A stretch of 64,000 bases of DNA from Stenotrophomonas sp. MMGLT7 (GTDB taxonomy: Bacteria > Pseudomonadota > Gammaproteobacteria > Xanthomonadales > Xanthomonadaceae). Where the stretch lies: NCBI RefSeq assembly GCF_021168555.1, contig NZ_JAJOZS010000006.1, positions 124,001 to 188,000 on the forward strand. Reading direction: 5' to 3'. Position 1 is the first letter of the stretch. Each line of letters opens with the position of its first letter. Of the stretch, positions 25,882 to 33,606 are shown one piece after another. The notes beneath the pieces were generated by a model. It saw nothing but the letters and a program-made list of their open reading frames with translations. It ran no database searches and had not been told where the DNA came from. The position numbers were made by a program, and so were the translations under genes.

Positions 25882-26703
25882 ATGAAAAGCAATACGACAA
25901 CGATACTGGTCGCTGCTGGAGCGTTGCTGGTGGGTGGCGTGGCCACGGCGGCCTTCATGAACAACCGCAGCGAGCCGGCTGCGTTCGTGACCCCGACCGA
26001 GCAGAACCAGCCGCCGCTCGCCGCTACCGGCGACGATGCCGCGGACGATTCGCTGCGCGGCGGCGCGGCGCTGCAGTATGCCGACGTGGTCAAGGTCGAG
26101 CCGGTGAGCGAGAAGGAGAAGCTGTACGCCACGGTGATCGGTACCGAGCCGGTGCGCGAGACCAGCACCACGTCGGTACCGCACGAGGTCTGCCAGGACG
26201 TGGTGGTGCAGGAGCGGCTGCCCGAGCGCGACGGCAACGTCGGCGGCACCGTGGCCGGCGCCGTGATCGGCGGCCTGCTCGGCAACCAGGTCGGTGGCGG
26301 CAGCGGGCGCAAGGTCGCCACCGCCGCCGGTGCGGTGGCCGGCGGCGTGGTCGGCAACCGGGTGGACCGCAACCATGTCGGCGGCCGCGTGGTGAACCGC
26401 ACCGAGCGCCAGTGCCACACCGAGCAGCGCACTTCCGAGTCCTCGCGGGTGACCGGCTACAACGTCACCTACCGCAAGGACGACGGCAGCACCGGCACCC
26501 TGCGCATGGACAGCAAGCCGGGCAGCCGCATCGCCCTGGGCAACAGCGACAAAGTGATCGGCTACGACGTCACCTACCGCCTGGATGGGCAGGAGAAGCA
26601 GGTGCGCCTGGACGAGAAGCCGCAGGGCGACCGCCTGCCGGTGATCGACGGCCAGCTGGTGACCCAGACCGCTGCGCTGGACAGCACCGCCGCCAGGCAG
26701 TAG
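25882..26703 (+). CDS. Glycine-zipper 2TM domain protein with N-terminal anchor
   Basis: A 273-residue envelope protein. A single N-terminal transmembrane segment (ILVAAGALLVGGVATAAF) is followed by a variable region, a glycine zipper (GGTVAGAVIGGLLGNQVGGG, then AAGAVAGGVVGN) and a C-terminal part with two similar GYxVTYR stretches (GYNVTYRKDDG and GYDVTYRLDGQ). The domain is related to that of the lipoprotein at 22155, but this protein has no lipobox. AAGGAG ten bases upstream fixes the ATG; an adjacent GTG is possible. It is followed by a strong terminator. Confidence 0.85.
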   Translation: MKSNTTTILVAAGALLVGGVATAAFMNNRSEPAAFVTPTEQNQPPLAATGDDAADDSLRGGAALQYADVVKVEPVSEKEKLYATVIGTEPVRETSTTSVPHEVCQDVVVQERLPERDGNVGGTVAGAVIGGLLGNQVGGGSGRKVATAAGAVAGGVVGNRVDRNHVGGRVVNRTERQCHTEQRTSESSRVTGYNVTYRKDDGSTGTLRMDSKPGSRIALGNSDKVIGYDVTYRLDGQEKQVRLDEKPQGDRLPVIDGQLVTQTAALDSTAARQ

Positions 26704-26724
26704 GCGCGGTTGCCCCTGGTTCGT

Positions 26725-26761
26725 GCGAAGGGCCGGCGCCGATGCCGGCCCTTCGCTTTTC
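26725..26761 (+). terminator. Rho-independent terminator
   Basis: A perfect 13-base stem GCGAAGGGCCGGC/GCCGGCCCTTCGC with a six-base loop is followed by TTTTCTG. It lies 21 bases after the glycine-zipper gene stop. Confidence 0.92.
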
Positions 26762-26869
26762 TGCCCTCCGCGCCGTTCCTGTGCCGGTTGCTGGCGCCGC
26801 CCTTACGCGGCGCTTCACCCGGCCCGGCTTTGCCGCCAGACTAGCGGGGTTTCCACCGGATCCCTCGCG

Positions 26870-27508
26870 ATGCCGCAGCACAACGTACCGCTCACCGTCC
26901 ATGGCATGTCGCTGTCGGGCAACTGCTACAAGGTCAAGTTGCTGCTCGAGCAGCTCGGCAGCCCGTATCGCTGGATCGAGGTGGACAGCGTCCACGGCCA
27001 GACCCGCACGCCCGAGTACCTGGCGCTCAATCCCAACGGCAAGGTGCCGATGGTCGAGCGCGACGACGGCCGCGTGCTGGTCGAGTCCAACGCCATCCTG
27101 TTCTGGCTGGCCGAGGGCACCCCGTACCTGCCGGCCGACGGCTGGCAGCGCGCGCAGGCGCTGAGCTGGATGTTCTTCGAGCAGTACAGCCACGAGCCCT
27201 ATGTCGCGGTGGCGCGCTTCATCCGCACCTGGACCGCGCCCGACTCGCCGCGCCGCGGCCAGCTGCCGGAACTGCTGCAGCGGGGCGAGGCCGCGCTGGC
27301 GGTGATGGAGCAGCACCTGGCCGCGCATGCCTGGTTCACCGGCCCGCACTACGGCATCGCCGATATCGCCCTTTTCGCCTACACCCACTGCGCCGGCGAT
27401 GGCGGCTTCGAGCTCGCGCGCTGGCCGGCCATCCAGGCCTGGCTGGCGCGGGTGGAGGCGATGCCGGGGTTCGTGCCGATGGCCGCGGCGCCGGCGCCAT
27501 GCGCATGA
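26870..27508 (+). CDS. Glutathione S-transferase family protein
   Basis: A 212-residue GST. The N-terminal thioredoxin fold has SLSGNCYKVKLLLEQL, in which Ser or Cys near residue 14-18 may activate glutathione, the cis-proline GKVPMVER and the gamma-glutamyl-binding VESNAILFWLAEG. The C-terminal domain contains YGIADIALFAYTH. It resembles the YfcG/Nu-class and beta-like GSTs; the substrate is unknown. It is cytoplasmic, and it lies just upstream of asparagine synthetase (56 bases), so the two may share a transcript. Confidence 0.87.
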   Translation: MPQHNVPLTVHGMSLSGNCYKVKLLLEQLGSPYRWIEVDSVHGQTRTPEYLALNPNGKVPMVERDDGRVLVESNAILFWLAEGTPYLPADGWQRAQALSWMFFEQYSHEPYVAVARFIRTWTAPDSPRRGQLPELLQRGEAALAVMEQHLAAHAWFTGPHYGIADIALFAYTHCAGDGGFELARWPAIQAWLARVEAMPGFVPMAAAPAPCA

Positions 27509-27564
27509 GCATGGCCGGCCGGCGCTGCCCGGCACCGCATCGAATCCCCGGGAGAAACGCGTAG

Positions 27565-29508
27565 ATGTGCGGATTGGCGGGACTGCTGCTGGCCGGGCCG
27601 CAGCTGCATGGCGAGGAACTGGGCGCGCTGGCGCAGTCGATGGGCGCGGCACTGGGCCACCGCGGGCCGGACGACGACGGCACCTGGGTCGACGCGCAGG
27701 CCGGCATCGCGCTGGCGCACCGGCGCCTGAGCATCCTCGACCTGTCGCCGCTCGGCCACCAGCCGATGGCCTCGGCCGACGGCCGCTACGTGTTGGCCTA
27801 CAACGGCGAGATCTACAACTTCGCCCAGCTGCGTGCGGCACTGGCGGCGCTGGGGCACCGCTTCCGCGGCCATTCCGATACCGAGGTGCTGCTGGCCGCA
27901 GTGGTCGAGTGGGGGCTGGAGGATGCCCTGGTGCGCTGCAACGGCATGTTCGCCATCGCCCTGTGGGACCGGCGCGAGCAGTGCCTGTGGCTGGCGCGCG
28001 ACCGCGTCGGCAAGAAGCCGCTGTACTACGGCTGGGCCGGGCAGGCGCTGGTGTTCGGCTCCGAACTGAAGGCGCTGTGGCGGCACCCGGATTTCGACAA
28101 CGGCGTGGACCGCGACGCGCTGACCCTGCTGCTGCGGCTGGACTACATCCCGGCGCCGTACTGCATCCACGAGCGCGCGTTCAAGATGATGCCCGGGCGC
28201 ATCCTGCGGCTGGATGCGCAGGCGGTGGCGGCCGGCGCCGCGGCGCACCGCCCGGAACAGGCGCAGAGGCCGTTCTGGAGCGCGCGCGAGGCGATGCAGG
28301 CGGCGTTGCTGCAGCCGTTCGGCGGCGACGATGCGGCGGCCGAGGAGCGCCTGGACGGCCTGCTGCGCGACGCGGTGGCGCTGCGCATGGTCGCCGACGT
28401 GCCGGTGGGGGTTTTCCTGTCCGGCGGCACCGACTCCTCGCTGGTGGCCTCGATGATGCAGGCGCAGAGCGCGCAGCCGGTGCACAGCTTCAGCATCGGC
28501 TTCGCCGGTTCGCACCACGACGAGGCGCCGCTGGCGCGCGAGGTCGCCACCCACCTGGGCACCGACCACACCGAGCTGTACGTGTCCGGGGCCGACGCGC
28601 TGGCGGTGGTGCCGCAGCTGCCGGAGATGTTCGACGAGCCGTTCGCCGACGCCTCGCAGGTGCCGACCGCGCTGGTGGCGCGGCTGGCGCGCGGCGGCGT
28701 CACCGTGGCGCTGTCCGGCGACGGCGGCGACGAGCTGTTCTTCGGATATACCCGCTACCAGCGCGCGCTGCGCAACTGGCGCCTGCTGCAGCACGTGCCG
28801 GCGCCGCTGCGCGCGGCGATGGCGCATGCGGCGCGCGGCCGCGGCGAGTCCTCGCGCACCGGCGGGCTTTCGGCGGTGCTGGCTGAAGCCGGCGCGCGCG
28901 GCATCGGCGATGTCTACCGCAACCGTATCTCGCGCTGGCGCGATCCGGCCGCGGCGGTGCCCGGGTCGCACGAGCCGGACAGCTTCTACAGCCTGGCCGA
29001 CCCGCTGCACGGCGCCGGCACGCCGGCCGACGCGATGATGCTGGCCGACTTCGTCAGCTACCTGCCGGACGACCTGCTGTGCAAGGTCGATCGCACCACG
29101 ATGGCGGTGAGCCTGGAGGCGCGCGCGCCGCTGCTGGACTGGCGCGTGGCCGAGTTCGCCTGGTCGCTACCGATGTCGATGAAGCTGCGCGACGGCACCA
29201 GCAAGTACCTGCTCAAGCGGGTGCTGCGCCGCTACCTGCCCGAGCCGATGGTCTACCGCGGCAAGCGCGGCTTCGGCGCGCCGGTCGGCGAATGGCTCAG
29301 GGGCGAGCTGCGCGGCTGGGCCGAGGACCTGCTCGACCCGGCACGGATGGCGCGCGAGGGCATGCTCGACGCGGGCGCGGTGCGCGGCGTGTGGGAGGCC
29401 TTCGGCCGCGGCCAGCGCAAGTGGCACACGCACCTGTGGAACGTGCTGATGTTCCTGGCCTGGCAGGCGCACTGGCGCCGTGCCCGTGGGGACGCCGCCG
29501 CTTCCTGA
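27565..29508 (+). CDS. asnB: Asparagine synthetase (glutamine-hydrolysing)
   Basis: A 647-residue two-domain enzyme that makes asparagine from aspartate, ATP and glutamine. The N-terminal glutaminase begins MCGLAG with catalytic Cys2. RGPDDDGTW, AHRRLSILDL and YNGEIYNF are the standard class II amidotransferase motifs. The C-terminal synthetase has the ATP pyrophosphatase loop FLSGGTDSSL (about residues 282-291) and CKVDRTTMAVSLEARAP. It is slightly longer than E. coli AsnB (554), as in the AsnB/exopolysaccharide-linked group. GGGAG precedes the ATG. The FMN reductase gene follows after 69 bases. Confidence 0.93.
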   Translation: MCGLAGLLLAGPQLHGEELGALAQSMGAALGHRGPDDDGTWVDAQAGIALAHRRLSILDLSPLGHQPMASADGRYVLAYNGEIYNFAQLRAALAALGHRFRGHSDTEVLLAAVVEWGLEDALVRCNGMFAIALWDRREQCLWLARDRVGKKPLYYGWAGQALVFGSELKALWRHPDFDNGVDRDALTLLLRLDYIPAPYCIHERAFKMMPGRILRLDAQAVAAGAAAHRPEQAQRPFWSAREAMQAALLQPFGGDDAAAEERLDGLLRDAVALRMVADVPVGVFLSGGTDSSLVASMMQAQSAQPVHSFSIGFAGSHHDEAPLAREVATHLGTDHTELYVSGADALAVVPQLPEMFDEPFADASQVPTALVARLARGGVTVALSGDGGDELFFGYTRYQRALRNWRLLQHVPAPLRAAMAHAARGRGESSRTGGLSAVLAEAGARGIGDVYRNRISRWRDPAAAVPGSHEPDSFYSLADPLHGAGTPADAMMLADFVSYLPDDLLCKVDRTTMAVSLEARAPLLDWRVAEFAWSLPMSMKLRDGTSKYLLKRVLRRYLPEPMVYRGKRGFGAPVGEWLRGELRGWAEDLLDPARMAREGMLDAGAVRGVWEAFGRGQRKWHTHLWNVLMFLAWQAHWRRARGDAAAS

Positions 29509-29577
29509 GCCGGCTTTCACCTTGGAACGCGGCCGGCGGGATTATTTTGGGCGGGTCTTCAGCAAGGAGTTCCCCCC

Positions 29578-30132
29578 ATGGGCAAGTACAAGGTGGCAGT
29601 GCTGGTCGGCAGCCTGCGCAAGCAATCGATCAACCGCAAGCTGGCGCTGGCGCTGGAAAAGCTGGCCGGCGACAAGGCCGACTTCCAGTACCTGGAGATC
29701 GGCGACATCCCGCTGTACGACCAGGACCGCGATGGCGACTACCCGGCGCAGGGCACGCGCCTGAAGCAGCAGATCCGTGCCGCCGACGCGGTGCTGTTCG
29801 TCACCCCCGAGTACAACCGCTCGATCCCGGGCGTGCTCAAGAACGCCATCGACACCGCCTCGCGTCCCTACGGCGACAGCGCCTTCGCCGGCAAGCCGGC
29901 GGCGGTGATCGGCGCCTCGGTCGGCGCCATCGGCACCGCGCTGGCGCAGCAGCACCTGCGCAACGTGCTGTCGTACCTGGATGTGGCGGTGCTGCCGCAG
30001 CCGGAGGCGTTCATCCACTTCAGCGATGGATTGGTGGCCGACGACGGCAGCGTGGCCAACGAGGGCACGCGCAAGTTCCTGCAGGGCTTCGTCGACGCCT
30101 TCGTCGCCTGGATCGGCAAGCAGAAGGGCTGA
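29578..30132 (+). CDS. NADPH-dependent FMN reductase (ChrR/YieF-like)
   Basis: A 184-residue flavodoxin-like quinone or chromate reductase. GSLRKQSINRKLA binds the FMN phosphate, and TPEYNRSIPGVLKNAID with SRPYGDSAFAGKP is the family signature that contacts FMN. Relatives reduce quinones by two electrons and also reduce chromate and azo dyes. AAGGAG lies seven to eight bases before the ATG. It is cytoplasmic and probably a single gene. Confidence 0.92.
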   Translation: MGKYKVAVLVGSLRKQSINRKLALALEKLAGDKADFQYLEIGDIPLYDQDRDGDYPAQGTRLKQQIRAADAVLFVTPEYNRSIPGVLKNAIDTASRPYGDSAFAGKPAAVIGASVGAIGTALAQQHLRNVLSYLDVAVLPQPEAFIHFSDGLVADDGSVANEGTRKFLQGFVDAFVAWIGKQKG

Positions 30133-30163
30133 GGAGCCCGGGTCCAGGCGTGCAGGGACGGCC

Positions 30164-30211
30164 GCAGGAGCGCCTGCAGGAGCGCCTGTAGGGGCGGCTG
30201 TAGGAGCGACT
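30164..30211. repeat. Four tandem 12-base units leading into a palindromic element
   Basis: Exact 12-base periodicity: GCAGGAGCGCCT, GCAGGAGCGCCT, GTAGGGGCGGCT, GTAGGAGCGACT. The fourth unit is the head of the inverted-repeat element at 30200, so the array looks like reiterated heads of that element. Confidence 0.7.
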
Positions 30212-30267
30212 TCAGTCGCGATGGGGCCTTGCCGGTAGAGTCCCATCGCGACTGAAGTCGCTCCTAC
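30200..30267. repeat. Inverted repeat, GTAGGAGCGACTTCAGTCGC family (second copy)
   Basis: Perfect 26-base inverted arms (30200-30225 and 30242-30267) around a 16-base loop; the arms have the same sequence as the element at 19369-19485. Confidence 0.9.
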
Positions 30268-30321
30268 AGTTCCCACAGTTCCCACAGTTCCCACGGTTCC
30301 CGCGGTTTGCAAAGTTCCCAC
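30268..30321. repeat. Six tandem 9-base units (AGTTCCCAC)
   Basis: Directly after the inverted repeat come six units at exact nine-base spacing: AGTTCCCAC three times, GGTTCCCGC, a degenerate GGTTTGCAA, then AGTTCCCAC. It is a minisatellite-like array in the leader region before dnaB. Confidence 0.8.
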
Positions 30322-30427
30322 TGCAGCCACGGTCCTCCATGGCCCGTAGCCCCGGCCTGCAGGCCGGCAATCCCCGGATATGAGACCGGTCGGGCGCAGG
30401 CTGCCTCGTGCACCGCCTGTGCACGGC

Positions 30428-30436
30428 TTATCCACA
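30428..30436 (+). promoter_or_regulatory. DnaA-box consensus upstream of dnaB
   Basis: TTATCCACA, the perfect DnaA-box consensus, lies 76 bases before the dnaB start. It could let DnaA regulate helicase expression. A single 9-base match can occur by chance, so the role is unproven. Confidence 0.45.
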
Positions 30437-30511
30437 GAGTTGTGCATCGCCGCGGCGGCCGCTGCCGACTATGCTTCCTGCCCCCGTCCCGCTGTATCGA
30501 GTACGCACTCC

Positions 30512-31933
30512 ATGTCCGCCCGTCCCGCCCCCCGAAGCAACCGCGGCCGCGATCGCGATAGCGACCGCAGCGAGCAGCGCATCGACCAGCTGCGCGTGCC
30601 GCCGCATTCGGTGGAGGCCGAGCAGGCGGTGCTGGGCGGGCTGATGCTGGCGCCCGATGCCTACGACAAGGTCAACGACCAGCTCACCGAGAACGACTTC
30701 TACCGGGGCGACCACCGGCTGATCTACCGCGCCATCCGCGAACTGGCCGAGAAGGACCGTCCGTTCGACGCGGTCACCCTGGGCGAGTGGTTCGAGTCGC
30801 AGGGCAAGCTGGAGCAGGTCGGCGACGGTGCCTACCTGGTCGAGCTGGCCAGCACCACGCCGTCGGCGGCCAACATCGCCGCCTATGCCGAGATCGTGCG
30901 CGACAAGGCGGTGCTGCGGCAGCTGATCGAGGTCGGCACCAACATCGTCAACGACGGCTTCCAGCCGGAGGGGCGCGACAGCGCCGAGCTGCTGTCCAAC
31001 GCCGAGCAGCAGGTGTTCAAGATCGCCGAGGCCGGTGCCCGCGGGCGTGCCGACTTCGTCGGCATGAACAACGCGCTCAAGGATGCGTTCGAGGTGCTGC
31101 AGAGCCGCTTCGAGAACGGCGGCAGCGTCACCGGCCTGCCCACCGGCTACACCGAGTTCGACAACATGACCGCCGGCCTGCAGCCGACCGACCTGGTGAT
31201 CCTGGCCGCGCGCCCGGCGATGGGCAAGACCACCTTCGCGCTGAACATCGCCGAGTACGCGGCGATCAAGTCGAAGAAGGCGGTGGCGGTGTTCTCGATG
31301 GAAATGTCGGCCTCGCAGCTGGCCATGCGCCTGATCTCCTCCAACGGCCGCATCAACGCCACCCGCCTGCGCACCGGCCAGCTCGAGGACGAGGACTGGA
31401 GCCGCGTGACCGGCGCCATCTCCATGCTCAAGCAGACCAAGATCTTCATCGACGATACCCCGGGCCTGTCGCCGGACGTGCTGCGCTCCAAGGCGCGCCG
31501 GCTCAAGCGCGAGCACGACCTGGGGCTGATCGTGATCGACTACCTGCAGCTGATGGCGGTGCCCGGCAACAGCGAGAACCGCGCCACCGAGATCTCCGAG
31601 ATCAGCCGCTCGCTCAAGGGCCTTGCCAAGGAACTGGGCGTGCCGGTGATCGCGCTGTCCCAGCTCAACCGCTCGCTGGAGACGCGCACCGACAAGCGCC
31701 CGGTGATGGCCGACCTGCGCGAGTCCGGCGCCATCGAGCAGGACGCGGACATGATCGTGTTCATCTACCGCGACGACTACTACAACAAGGAAAACTCGCC
31801 GGACAAGGGCCTGGCCGAGATCATCATCGGCAAGCAGCGCTCCGGCCCGACCGGCTCGATCAAGCTCAAGTTCTTCGGCGAGTACACCCGCTTCGACAAC
31901 CTGGCACACGATTCGATCGGCAGCTTCGAGTAG
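30512..31933 (+). CDS. dnaB: Replicative DNA helicase DnaB
   Basis: A 473-residue hexameric replication-fork helicase. The N-terminal domain starts at LRVPPHSVEAEQAVLGGLML. The RecA-like ATPase has Walker A ARPAMGKTTF (about residues 233-242), Walker B LIVIDYLQLM and the DnaB-specific LSQLNRSLETR and DLRESGAIEQDADMI blocks. The Arg/Asp-rich N-terminal tail (RGRDRDSDRS) is a lineage-specific addition. No intein is present. The start at 30512 is the last Met before the conserved domain. A GC hairpin (31933-31952) directly follows the stop. Confidence 0.96.
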   Translation: MSARPAPRSNRGRDRDSDRSEQRIDQLRVPPHSVEAEQAVLGGLMLAPDAYDKVNDQLTENDFYRGDHRLIYRAIRELAEKDRPFDAVTLGEWFESQGKLEQVGDGAYLVELASTTPSAANIAAYAEIVRDKAVLRQLIEVGTNIVNDGFQPEGRDSAELLSNAEQQVFKIAEAGARGRADFVGMNNALKDAFEVLQSRFENGGSVTGLPTGYTEFDNMTAGLQPTDLVILAARPAMGKTTFALNIAEYAAIKSKKAVAVFSMEMSASQLAMRLISSNGRINATRLRTGQLEDEDWSRVTGAISMLKQTKIFIDDTPGLSPDVLRSKARRLKREHDLGLIVIDYLQLMAVPGNSENRATEISEISRSLKGLAKELGVPVIALSQLNRSLETRTDKRPVMADLRESGAIEQDADMIVFIYRDDYYNKENSPDKGLAEIIIGKQRSGPTGSIKLKFFGEYTRFDNLAHDSIGSFE

Positions 31934-32010
31934 CGGGACAGTCGCGTCCCGCACTGTGTCCTGTCTCTCGATCACAAAACAGCAACAGCCAGGTTCCCTA
32001 GCCAGGTTTC

Positions 32011-32157
32011 CTTCTCCCGCTTGCGGGGGAAGGTGGCGCGCAGCGCCGGATGGGGGCGCTTTTGCTGTTGCTTTCCCATGCTCCAGGCAACCCCCATCCG
32101 TCCTTCGGGCACCCCCGCCTTCGCGGGGGCAGGTTCTTCCCCCGCAAGCGGGAGAAG
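32011..32157. repeat. Inverted repeat of CTTCTCCCGCTTGCGGG type
   Basis: Perfect 22-base inverted arms (32011-32032 and 32136-32157; core CCCGCTTGCGGG and its complement) enclose a nested pair of GGATGGGGG and CCCCCATCC. I see no coding sequence in this stretch between dnaB and the transaminase gene. Units of this sort are widespread in GC-rich proteobacteria. Confidence 0.85.
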
Positions 32158-32279
32158 GGAACTTGGCTGTTCCCGATTGGTGATCGCGAGACTGCACCAT
32201 GCCGGGCACGGGAAAACCCGGTGCCAATCGGGCGCGTCGCCACTGTCGCCCATGCTGCCGTTCCGCGTTTACTCGCGAC

Positions 32280-32291
32280 GCAACGAACTTC
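32280..32291 (+). promoter_or_regulatory. Candidate shared operator upstream of the transaminase-iac unit
   Basis: GCAACGAACTTC lies 113 bases before the transaminase start. The identical 12-mer occurs upstream of the TonB receptor at 48467, and a close variant (GCAACGATCTCC) upstream of the receptor at 43187. It is the only part of the shared leader block that I find here, so the match is weaker than between the two receptor leaders. Confidence 0.35.
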
Positions 32292-32403
32292 GCACCGTCG
32301 ATCATTGAACTGGGACAGCTAGCCGATAGGCTGGAAAACAGAGCGAAGACGCCGCCGCCGACATGGGTGCGGCCCGCTCCTCCCAGGTTTTCCGAGGTCT
32401 GCC

Positions 32404-33606
32404 GTGCTGCTAGATGCCCTGAATCCACATCCCGCCGATGGGCTGTTGGCACTGATGTCGCTGTACGCGGCCGATACCCGTCGCAGCAAGCTCGATCTGG
32501 GCGTGGGGGTGTATCGCACCGAGGCCGGCGCCACGCCGGTGATGACGGCGGTCAAGCAGGCCGAATGGAAACTGCTGCAGGCCCAGGGCAGCAAGAGCTA
32601 TCTCGGCCCGGAAGGCGATCTCGAGTTCGTGCGTGCGCTGCAGCCGCTGGTGTTCGGCGCCACGCTGGTCGCCGACTTGGGCGCGCGCCTTACCGGCGTG
32701 CAGACCGTGGGCGGTACCGGGGCCTTGCGCCTGGCCGCGGATCTGGTGGCTGGTGCCTCGCCAGGGCATGTGCTGTGGCTGGGCACGCCGAGCTGGCCGA
32801 ACCATACGCCGGTATTCGCCGCCAGCGGGTTGCGCGTGCGCAGCTACCGCCAGTTCGATGCGGCCGCGCAGGGCTTCGATCTTGCGGCCACATTGGCGGC
32901 GCTGGAGCGGGCAGGGGCGGGCGATCTCGTGCTGTTGCACGGCTGCTGCCACAACCCGACCGGCGCCGATCCAAGCGCCGAGGAATGGGAGCAGGTCATC
33001 GAGGTCATCGTGCGGCGCGGGTTGCTGCCGCTGGTGGATATCGCCTACCAGGGCCTGGGCCGCGATCCGGAAAGCGACGCGTGGGCGCTGCGCAGACTGG
33101 TCGAGTGCGTGCCGCAGGCATTGGTGGCCTACTCGTGCGACAAGAACTTCGGCCTCTATCGCGAAAGAGTGGGCGCGCTCTACGTGGTCGCCGCCAGCGG
33201 CGCTGCGGCCGCGGCGGCGTCCAGCCACCTGGCCGCGCATGCGCGCGCCAGCTATTCGATGCCCGCCGACCATGGCGCCGCGGTGGTGCGGACCATCCTC
33301 GGCGATGCGTCCTTGCGGGCTGCCTGGAGCGAGGAATTGCGCGGCATGGCCGCAAGGGTCAACGGCATCCGCGGCGCCTTGGCGGCGCTCGGGCAGGTGG
33401 GCGCCATCGAGCTGTCGCCGCTGGCGCGGCAGCGCGGGCTGTTCGCCCTGTTGCCGCTGCCTGCGGCAGCGATCGAGCGGCTGCGCATCGACCATGGCGT
33501 CTACATGGCGGGGTCGGGGCGCATCAACGTCGCTGGCCTGTCGATGGGCGCAGTGGCGCGCTTCGGCGACGCGCTGCGCACGGTGCAGACGGCGGTGGCG
33601 GCATGA
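32404..33606 (+). CDS. Aromatic/aspartate-type aminotransferase (PLP class I)
   Basis: A 400-residue PLP-dependent transaminase of the AspC/TyrB group. LGVGVYRTEAGATPVM, SKSYLGPEGD, GGTGALR, LLHGCCHNPTGADPS and DIAYQGLG are family hallmarks, and YSCDKNFGLYRERVG contains the Schiff-base lysine (Ser/Lys shifted by one as in TyrB). Substrates would be aspartate or aromatic amino acids. In front of auxin genes, tryptophan to indole-3-pyruvate is attractive but inferred. The start is GTG; a GAGG precedes it and the next Met is at codon 18. Its stop overlaps the PanE start (ATGA), making it the first gene of the operon. Confidence 0.85.
   Translation: MLLDALNPHPADGLLALMSLYAADTRRSKLDLGVGVYRTEAGATPVMTAVKQAEWKLLQAQGSKSYLGPEGDLEFVRALQPLVFGATLVADLGARLTGVQTVGGTGALRLAADLVAGASPGHVLWLGTPSWPNHTPVFAASGLRVRSYRQFDAAAQGFDLAATLAALERAGAGDLVLLHGCCHNPTGADPSAEEWEQVIEVIVRRGLLPLVDIAYQGLGRDPESDAWALRRLVECVPQALVAYSCDKNFGLYRERVGALYVVAASGAAAAAASSHLAAHARASYSMPADHGAAVVRTILGDASLRAAWSEELRGMAARVNGIRGALAALGQVGAIELSPLARQRGLFALLPLPAAAIERLRIDHGVYMAGSGRINVAGLSMGAVARFGDALRTVQTAVAA

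Noticed and set aside
30268-30321. CRISPR-like periodic repeats
   Set aside because: Units are nine bases with no spacers and no cas genes; it is a simple tandem repeat.
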